DNA from: Aurelia coerulea
Lineage: Eukaryota; Cnidaria; Scyphozoa; Semaeostomeae; Ulmaridae
Assembly: GCA_039566865.1 (NCBI GenBank)
Contig: CM076960.1
Span: 3,534,001-3,598,000 of the forward strand
Direction of reading: 5' to 3'
DNA: 64,000 nt
In this document: piece by piece, positions 60,901 through 64,000 of the stretch
Layout: every line of letters starts with the position of its first letter
Position numbering within the stretch: the first letter of the stretch is position 1
Translations under genes and position numbers: made by a program
Notes under the pieces: generated by a model
What the model was told of the DNA's origin: nothing
Databases searched by the model: none
What the model saw: the letters and a program-made list of their open reading frames with translations, nothing else

Positions 60901-63900
60901 TAGGTTCTTATTCTAAAGATACCAAGAACAACTTCAAGGTATAAAAATCTTATTTGAAGAGTGGCTTGTGTAGGCCGCTTTAGGATCTTCACCAAAGATT
61001 TCCAGCTCTGTTATTTGTTTTGGTAAATTAATTATGTACCAATACCCAATTCTAAGCTTACAAACAGCAGAGGAGGAGATTCAAACTTTAACAGCCAACT
61101 GGGACAAAAATTAACTTGATAATGACAATCCAAAATCAACTTTGCTGCCACTGCAAAAAGAACATATTTTTCATCAAACTGAAACAGGTTCTTAATTATG
61201 GGGTGCATAATTTAGAAAAAACAGCCAAAATTTCCTTATTGTTGTAGGTCCTTATATGCGGGGATTTACTATCATTTTTATTCCACAGCCCGCGAAACGC
61301 ATTGACTTTTTTTACTAACTCAGTATTTTGACACACAGTTAGATCTTACCGAGTCGAGAATTGACGATGACTTCACACATGCTCAATATTCCTTTACCAT
61401 ACATTTGCACTGCGACGTATCTTCCTGGAATTGGTGGGTTGCATTGCAAACGAACGGCTTCACCATCAAAGGCTTGTTTCACGCGATCATGGCAAACTGG
61501 GTTCTTTTTGTGATTTGAAACATCGTTTCCAACGTGTACTTGAATGTTCTTGAAACGGTCACCATATTCTCCACGGTTGATTATGGTGATGTCTGTCGAC
61601 AAAACAAGACATGATGATGGGCTAATTCATAGAAGCAAAAACGCATTTATTTTTAAGCTCCTTTCATTTCATTTCATTTTAACTTTCTTATGCATGGTAA
61701 CCCACTCAATATTTACATACTGCTTTACAGGGAGCCATGCTAAAGTAATATTAAAAATTAGATAATAAATAAATAAATAAATAAATAAATATATAATACA
61801 CTCCTATTTACAATAAATCGTTGACAAAATAAGAAAGACAAACGAGAAGAGTCATAGTTTGGCTTTACATTTTCTTTGAAAAGTGCGGAGCGATGAGGAC
61901 GCCTTGACACCACTATCTAGGTCACTCCATACCTTAGCCCCTCTGTAAGCCAACGATTTCTGACCAGTTGATGTTCTTAGTAATGGTAGTCTTAGGCCCG
62001 TTTTAGAGTTCCTCAGCTGACGGTTAGTAGCTTCGAATACACTTTGAAATATGTTACTCAAGTAATCAGGGGCAAGGGCGTTAAGAGATCCTATCCTATC
62101 CTATCCCATCATATTTTAACCAGATAAACCTTTTCAGTACTTTCTCGGTGGCTTTCTTGGTAATTTTTGCTAAAAACCAGTTTAAAATACTCGCATTTGG
62201 CTTGGAATTTTTGCGCTTTTAAGGTAAATTCTTAGTAACTTCAAGGATACAATAAACATTGAGTTTCACAAGGTCAATGATACCCAATTGATATCGAATA
62301 ACATCTTTAACGCAACTAGCCTAAAAGAGGAGAAGAGGATCATGGAAAATTTTCAATTCTTGATGCATGATGATGCCATTGTCATAAGAATTCTAAGTTA
62401 ATAATCACTGGCATAATATTTTAGATATGAAACTGGCCGCCTTTAAAGGGTATAGTCTTCTGTTGCTCCTAGAGTAAAATTTCTTATTTGAAAGCGAAAG
62501 CAGCACCAATTTACCTGTTACAATATACTCCTGTCCAAGATCAACCCTCCACCATGGACTTTGTTCATCACGTGTATGCGTACATGATTTATCAGCCCAT
62601 CTGAATTTGAAGTTACCATCAACAGCACGGTTGGGGAAACCATTGTAGCTGGTGCTTGATTGTGTGGCGGTCTTATGCATGGCGATATCTGCAAGAAAAG
62701 AAGTCGCATTAGCATACCAGTCAAATCTTCAACAAGGCTGGTGTAAATCAAAATTTTGCTATACTTCTAAAGTTATGACAAGCTTTCATCGGTGATAAAC
62801 AACTAAACATCAAAGATTCTTATTTTAATTGTTCAAAACATAATTCTTTACTACGAAGATTCGTCTCGACAACAGGCTATGCTGGAAGCCGTTTCGTTCT
62901 TACATTTTACTGTATTTGGTCGTTTATATTTGCAAAATTGCACTACACGCAATGAGAGGAACTTTAAAGGTAACACGTCCATCCGTAAAAGAACAAAGGA
63001 AAACCCATGCAATCTTTGTCTCAAAAGCTCTTGATCGTGTCAATTTCTCCCATTTCAATTGTTTTTTTACTCGTGCCGAGCCCCTTGTTAATGAACACAT
63101 CTTTTAACACAGCAAAGATTCATCGTAATTCTGCAAGCAAAATCTTAGCATAAAAGACTAACTTTACACATGCGTTATTATTTCGAATAATTCACAAACA
63201 AACTTATTCTGAAAACGAATCGAACTTACCGTGTGAGAATTTTGAGCAAACACTTGCAAGTTCTTCGTTCATAATTTCAAATCTTTGGTCCATTCTCAGA
63301 GAGCCGAAATCAGCACAATCTTGCATTTTCAGGTATTTGTCGGCTGGGCATTGTCGAAAATTAAAAGCGAAAATAAGTAGCAATTAACAAGAAAAATTGA
63401 AATTTAGCAATGCATTACAAAGGCAAACAAAAATACAAATAAGACATGAGATTTTATTTCTCCATTTGTCTCAACTTTTTGAAGGATTTCTCAAAATTTA
63501 ACTGTATTTCAATGCAATAGACCTTTTAGCTATTCAACAAAAGAGCTTGGATCCAGCGTTATTTTCATACATTTTTACACGCGACGTTGGATCGAGTGGC
63601 GTTAGAGCCTCTGTCACTATTGTGCACATTCGAAAATTCTGCAAGATGTAGCAAAATGTTGTTCGATTCTGATTCTTTCCAGAATAGCTAAAAGGTCTAT
63701 TCTAAATTGGTCTCTGTAGGGATCAGCAAGAATTGAATTTCAATTTAATGGTAAGCGACATACTTGAAAATATTTGAACATCAAATATTTCCAGGGACAA
63801 ATCTTAAACACAGTTCTAGCAGACAAGCTGTGATATTTCCAAACTAACCTCAGCAGTTGAATGGAAAGACATTTTATGCAAAATAATAAATTATGTCAAA

Positions 63901-64000
63901 CATTTGAGACACAATATTCCACTCACTTGGAATAAACGAGAATAGCATCTGAGCATCCGGCAAGGCTTTTGTTGCGCCAACATTGTCACATTTTGTTCCA
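39796..64000 (-). CDS. Gene A, 5'-partial: secreted modular protein (F-type lectin, EGFx4, sushix2, HYRx2, GCC2_GCC3x2, Ig)
   Basis: Eighteen exons on the minus strand can be bounded by AG/GT splice sites and join in one frame of about 985 codons; the first runs off the window at 64000. Domain order is an unknown cysteine-bearing part, F-type (fucose-binding) lectin, four EGF, two sushi, two HYR, two short Cys-rich exons, two GCC2_GCC3 and one Ig domain split over two exons, then TAA. All internal boundaries are phase 1, the pattern of exon shuffling. The sushi-HYR-HYR-GCC2_GCC3 block recalls SVEP1/polydom, but I see no von Willebrand A or pentraxin module here. An extracellular, glycan-binding adhesion or recognition role is inferred from the domains. 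The signal peptide is outside the window. Introns are full of transposons. Confidence 0.85.
40330..40920. repeat. G/C-bordered repeat
   Basis: CCCCGGAAAATTTTTGAGAC at the left and GGTCCCGGAATTTTC at the right are inverted-like and resemble borders of the ~124-bp arrays. A minus-strand open frame starting MFFMRRNALLLILLVATICL lies in it but has no gene context. Confidence 0.4.
41235..42030 (+). repeat. ~124-bp tandem repeat (6+ units)
   Basis: The word ATTCTAAGCC (or ATTCTTAGCC) occurs near 41239, 41363, 41483, 41607, 41731, 41854 and 41979. The last unit runs into GCCCCAAACATTTTCCTGG. In the gene A 3' intron before the last exon. Confidence 0.92.
42229..42357 (-). CDS. Gene A exon: Ig domain, first half
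   Basis: 129 bp, phase 1-1. It reads MTAKIGEDITLECYFKAASP, then PPKTSWKKRAG. The G-E-D-I-T-L-E-C strand and the following W are the B- and C-strand hallmarks of an I-set Ig fold. Confidence 0.88.
43618..43791 (-). CDS. Gene A exon: GCC2_GCC3 module 2
   Basis: 174 bp, phase 1-1. It reads QCQPGTFSPSGLNETSSPCQ, then PCAKGTYSGLDAATECDACP and GTNTVGIGSQNISMCV. Same family as the previous exon; the CxPGTF, CxxCxxGTY and ECxxCPAGT motifs are all present. Confidence 0.9.
44161..44322 (-). CDS. Gene A exon: GCC2_GCC3 (ephrin-receptor-like) module 1
   Basis: 162 bp, phase 1-1. It reads SCPAGTFFNATASECLKCTG, then DTYQDDQGQTFCEDCP and SVQDCIG. CPAGTF, the C-x-x-C pairs, TYQ-x-x-x-GQ-x-F-C-x-x-CP and the final C are the GCC2_GCC3 signature. 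Confidence 0.9.
44612..44863 (+). pseudogene. hAT transposase C-terminal remnant
   Basis: Reads LKRVNTYLSSTTANYRLNHL, then MVKHVHNDRVDKFSLVSIVN and EFVIGSNSRKFNFGKL. The LNxLMxxHVHxxRxDxxxLxxIxNEF pattern matches the C-terminal dimerisation end of ZMYM/hAT-like transposases. The rest of the enzyme is missing. Confidence 0.65.
44990..45205 (+). repeat. ~124-bp repeat, short array (1.5 units)
   Basis: Units start at 45007 and 45130, followed by GCGTGGCCCCAAAAATTTTC and CTGGGGGCTTCCCCCAG, as in the other arrays. Lies within the second hAT element. Confidence 0.88.
45760..45855 (-). CDS. Gene A exon: short linker with two cysteines
   Basis: 96 bp, phase 1-1. It encodes EYVRSNAAAACPKGKKKFTV then DDWFGTKDYYC. 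Splice sites at both ends are good and the frame is kept. It looks like a linker between the Cys-rich module and the GCC2_GCC3 repeats. Confidence 0.75.
46493..46950 (-). mobile_element. L2-like LINE 3' fragment with 3' end
   Basis: The frame reads SELFVKNSALNTMRLRNTEA, then FRGPRIWNQLSSDVKHAPSL and LTFKKRLKKKL. The 3' end has the CCCCCTGAAAAGCAG hairpin region and an ATGAAAAAATGAAAA tail. Confidence 0.82.
47190..47402 (-). CDS. Gene A exon: Cys-rich module of unknown family
   Basis: 213 bp, phase 1-1. It reads NICPKLVGDANARIVYQSWA, then AVHCANSRALFGPYGFYSQY, AFCRKGSYYFNLNGKDV and PACVG. Four cysteines and many aromatics. I do not recognise the family. A CR1-like LINE fragment begins about 25 bp upstream of its acceptor. 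Confidence 0.8.
47427..47705 (+). mobile_element. CR1-like LINE C-terminal fragment next to an exon
   Basis: The frame reads INHLNPSLVWEFHEKKHATY, SLSFRGSFVWNTLDDSVKNE and FKKGIKHWAGDKCPCKICR. Orientation is opposite to gene A; it begins 25 bp from the acceptor of the Cys-rich exon. Confidence 0.82.
47958..48345 (+). pseudogene. Transposon-type ORF fragment
   Basis: Reads HTKIKGKIDTLSLAGHLRRE then ISKFCKCLIEYGGKITVPF. A GH(I/L)xxEISxxxxxFxxxGG pattern is common in repeat-derived cnidarian proteins, but I cannot name the family. A mariner-like MITE follows. Confidence 0.35.
48358..49153. mobile_element. Mariner-like MITE with long arms
   Basis: GTCCTAAAAAGTATGGGATT, then TTGGCTCCAGCG and CTCTCAAAATGTTTCTCGAT at the left are inverted near 48930-49145, ending TTTGGGACACCC. 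The right side has two copies of the arm. Confidence 0.6.
49444..49686 (-). CDS. Gene A exon: HYR domain 2
   Basis: 243 bp, phase 1-1. It reads ADSCPQDIVHTLVTAQANII, then WSAPVFKDNVGI, FGETALLQYRAIDTSGNTAK and CTFRVTIK. The W-x-x-P-x-F-x-D-N, YRAIDTSGN and CTFxVT motifs are HYR. Tandem HYR domains beside sushi modules are common in animal extracellular proteins. Confidence 0.9.
49849..50447. mobile_element. Long-TIR form of the dispersed repeat family
   Basis: Two arms of about 190 bp in inverted order: CAAGGACAGATTTGGTAAGA at the left and TCTTACAAAATCTGCCCTTG at the right. Other copies in the window are mostly single arms. I could not read a target duplication. Confidence 0.7.
50719..50952 (-). 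CDS. Gene A exon: HYR domain 1
   Basis: 234 bp, phase 1-1. It reads INCPADIQLTLPSDRASFSL, then ARNFAFPVGSTRIKFDAEDS and TKSCTVLVDIL. The C-P start, FPVGSTxIxFxAxDxxG and C-T-V-x-V end define the hyalin repeat (HYR), an Ig-like adhesion fold. Confidence 0.88.
51519..51755. mobile_element. TIR element, TA target (237 bp)
   Basis: AGCCTACGAGTAGACCCATT at the left and AATGGGTCTACACGTAGGCT at the right. Inner inverted words AGGGTCTACGA/TCGTAGACCCT add a second hairpin. TA at both edges suggests Tc1/mariner type. Confidence 0.7.
51847..52104. mobile_element. TTAA foldback MITE with ~125-bp arms
   Basis: AGGAATTGAGTCCATATAAA is inverted at the right end, with near-identity through both arms and a loop of about 10 bp near 51980. 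TTAA flanks both sides (51843-51846, 52105-52108). piggyBac- or Kolobok-like by target. Confidence 0.9.
52343..52537 (-). CDS. Gene A exon: sushi/CCP-like module 2
   Basis: 195 bp, phase 1-1. It reads VKCQSLKLPENGGLIPATCH, then QRCVSYCKHGYKRRGPS and WSTDAEMMCIP. Sushi-like cysteines and the KxGYKRxGPS-xxC-xxxxxW run are visible. The donor GTATGA leaves an open frame beyond it that I treat as intron. Confidence 0.85.
53405..53617 (-). CDS. Gene A exon: sushi/CCP module 1
   Basis: 213 bp, phase 1-1. It reads EIYCKTLEAPVRGAITPPIC, then GTACKVNCSQGFEL, ATCQNTGTWSHATASC. Four sushi cysteines, GTACKVNCSQGF and the final G-x-W-x-C are diagnostic; an extra Cys pair member is present after ITPP. The Y-C-x-x-L start is usual. 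Confidence 0.88.
54242..54766. mobile_element. 9-bp-TSD TIR element (intact, 525 bp)
   Basis: Ends AGCATACGTTCCAAATCTT and AAGATTTGGAACCAATGCT; AACAAGTTT is duplicated on both sides (54233-54241, 54767-54775). Arms of about 170 bp are inverted. No coding frame; non-autonomous, Mutator-like by TSD length. Confidence 0.9.
54818..54940 (-). CDS. Gene A exon: calcium-binding EGF module 4
   Basis: 123 bp, phase 1-1. It reads DVDECATKNGGCDHTCSNYH, then GGYYCECRTGYRLADDNHRC. A standard calcium-binding EGF. A 525-bp TIR element sits 51 bp past its donor, so the donor flank is intact but close to an insertion. Confidence 0.9.
55016..55441. mobile_element. Tigger-like MITE, copy 1 (426 bp)
   Basis: CAGCAAATCCCCGCATATAA and the inverse TTATATGCGGGGATTTACTG; TA follows the right end. 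CAGT-type ends and TA targets are typical of pogo/Tigger elements. Confidence 0.8.
56586..57238. repeat. 11-bp minisatellite (~59 units)
   Basis: Unit CTGTTGGTAAT or CTGTTGGTAAC, with T/C variation at one site and rare forms (GGAAATATGTT). Lies in a gene A intron 100 bp past EGF module 3. The TNRLPTDYQQI frames it creates are artefacts. Confidence 0.96.
57342..57467 (-). CDS. Gene A exon: calcium-binding EGF module 3
   Basis: 126 bp, phase 1-1. It reads DINECGIGNGGCEQMCNNTI, then GGYNCECRAGYERN and GCQG. Six cysteines and the DINEC start mark a calcium-binding EGF. An 11-bp minisatellite starts about 100 bp past its donor. Confidence 0.9.
57592..57729 (-). CDS. Gene A exon: calcium-binding EGF module 2
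   Basis: 138 bp, phase 1-1. It reads DVNECLSNNGGCRKDKKAYC, then YPGGYYCACDTGF and ECMG. The DVNEC start and the Y-Y-C-A-C-x-x-G-F core are the calcium-binding EGF signature. Six cysteines are present. Confidence 0.9.
57906..59219. mobile_element. 1.3-kb TIR element with arrayed arms
   Basis: TATGGCACGCCATAGCGGAA at the left and the inverse at the right; GTAGTG flanks both (57900-57905, 59220-59225). Each arm holds many AAGTGCTCAACATTTCCGAG / AAAGTGTTCAACATTTTG units, then CAA-rich tracts. The centre holds an open frame. Confidence 0.88.
58234..58653 (+). CDS. ORF inside the 1.3-kb TIR element, unknown
   Basis: 139 codons starting MALRKKIFPTSEVNRVMSMD, with a Gly/Ala/Ser/Gln-rich middle (TRQGRGQASSGQQDMREEMA) and two late cysteines in RANECQNSTEEVRTFLRC. 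No catalytic motif or DNA-binding motif seen. It lies between the arms, so it is either a passenger fragment or a captured exon. Confidence 0.4.
   Translation: MALRKKIFPTSEVNRVMSMDSNAEDFLRQLRNTATGAPADVRGLVGDLISHPFLARLGNAGSFNSPSQLNSSTVPRVATQATRQGRGQASSGQQDMREEMARIFAPAELDCGYASATKRANECQNSTEEVRTFLRCIFT
59744..59875 (-). CDS. Gene A exon: EGF-like module 1
   Basis: 132 bp, phase 1-1. It reads WCMIENGGCDHICYNHCDKK, then SCGCLSGYTLAYDKKTCLG. The C-x-ENGGC-x-C-x-C-x-C-LSGY-x-C spacing is EGF-like. It lacks the D-V-N/D-E-C start of the next three modules, so calcium binding is less clear. A TTAA-flanked MITE lies 44 bp upstream of its acceptor. Confidence 0.85.
59919..60345. mobile_element. TTAA MITE (427 bp)
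   Basis: AGAACAAGTCCGGGG and CCCCGGACTTGTCCT are inverted; TTAA at 59915-59918 and 60346-60349. 44 bp from the acceptor of EGF module 1. Confidence 0.85.
60851..61270. mobile_element. Tigger-like MITE, copy 2
   Basis: TA then CAGTAAATCCCCGCATATAA at the left and TATATGCGGGGATTTACT at the right. Interior matches copy 1 in the opposite direction (CATCAAACTGAAACAGGTTC). Confidence 0.8.
61350..61592 (-). CDS. Gene A exon: F-type lectin domain, second half
   Basis: 243 bp, phase 1-1. It continues with ITIINRGEYGDRFKNIQVHV, then PVCHD, LQCNPPIPGRYVAVQMYGKG and LSMCEVIV. NRG, the paired cysteines and GRYVAVQ-LSMCEV are typical of the FTP domain's C-terminal half. Together the two exons make one complete lectin domain of about 140 residues. 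A Tigger-like MITE ends 80 bp away in the following intron. Confidence 0.9.
61655..62061 (-). mobile_element. L2-like LINE 3' fragment
   Basis: Frame reads ATNRQLRNSKTGLRLPLLRT, GQKSLAYRGAKVWSDLDSGV and LRTFQRKCKAKL. An (AAAT)n tract at 61765-61795 lies between the frame and the GGCTCCCTG-type 3' end with an AAATGAAATGAAATG tail. Confidence 0.8.
62515..62688 (-). CDS. Gene A exon: F-type lectin (FTP/fucolectin) domain, first half
   Basis: 174 bp, phase 1-1. It reads MHKTATQSSTSYNGFPNRAV, then DGN, SCTH and WWRVDLGQEY. The N-A-x-x-K-x-A-T-Q-S-S start, the RAVDGN motif, SCTHT and PWWRVDLG are the hallmarks of the eel-fucolectin/tachylectin-4/pentraxin (FTP) fold. In that family the conserved His and the Arg residues bind fucose. 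The second half lies in the next exon. Confidence 0.9.
63230..63343 (-). CDS. Gene A exon: short cysteine-bearing segment before the lectin domain
   Basis: 114 bp, phase 1-1, with acceptor AG at 63344-63345 and donor GTAAGT at the left. It encodes a charged 38-residue stretch with two cysteines (around DKYLKMQDCADF and ASVCSKF). No family recognised. It joins in frame to exons on both sides. Confidence 0.7.
63516..63701. mobile_element. Small TIR element (186 bp)
   Basis: AATAGACCTTTTAGCTATTC at the left and its exact inverse at the right. The ends contain TA. In a gene A intron. Confidence 0.8.
63927..64000 (-). CDS. Gene A exon, partial at window edge (unknown N-terminal region)
   Basis: The minus strand is open from the edge to a GTGAGT donor at 63925-63926. 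It reads GTKCDNVGATKALPDAQMLF and ends in phase 1, which fits the next exon. One cysteine; no domain recognised. The exon's 5' boundary is outside the window. Confidence 0.65.

Overview
The window reads as animal nuclear DNA, most likely from an anthozoan cnidarian such as a stony coral. It is AT-rich, intron-dense and packed with transposon remnants. Small exons encode secreted modules (F-type lectin, EGF, sushi, HYR, GCC2_GCC3, Ig, TSP1). The organism call is inference from this mix and from the repeat types; nothing in the window fixes the species.

Two multi-exon genes lie head to tail on the minus strand. Gene A enters from beyond 64000 and ends near 39.6 kb. In order it carries an unknown N-terminal part, an F-type lectin domain, four EGF modules, two sushi, two HYR, Cys-rich linkers, two GCC2_GCC3 modules and one Ig domain, then a stop. 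About 985 residues are in the window. Every internal exon I could bound is phase 1-1. Gene B starts at a signal-peptide exon at 30772 and runs left to about 16 kb: signal peptide, five TSP1-type exons, then about 350 residues over five exons that match no family I know. Its eleven exons join in one continuous frame of 682 codons; the true 3' end is uncertain. Both products look secreted or extracellular and could work in the mucus, matrix or cell surface.

The left 14 kb has no host gene I can support. It is dominated by a ~7 kb array of a 31-bp satellite (2.13-9.10 kb), a small second array (13.46-13.94 kb) and a duplicated 560-bp segment between them. The junctions show the array sitting between two sequences that elsewhere are joined directly.

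Introns and intergenic DNA hold at least three tRNA-derived SINE copies and three 5'-truncated LINE fragments with a restriction-like endonuclease, each beside AAT-rich microsatellite. They also hold six or more CR1/L2-like LINE tails, Penelope-like relics with hammerhead-ribozyme-like cores, two hAT elements, and many non-autonomous TIR elements whose target-site duplications are readable (TTAA, TA, 6, 8, 9, about 10 and 12 bp).

The points most worth a second look are the cluster of four copies of the gene B promoter/signal-peptide exon (three tandem, one inverted), the unrecognised C-terminal domain of gene B, the array-filled versus empty junctions of the satellite, a TIR element that seems to carry a GPCR-like fragment, and the lectin-EGF-sushi-HYR-GCC2-Ig architecture of gene A.
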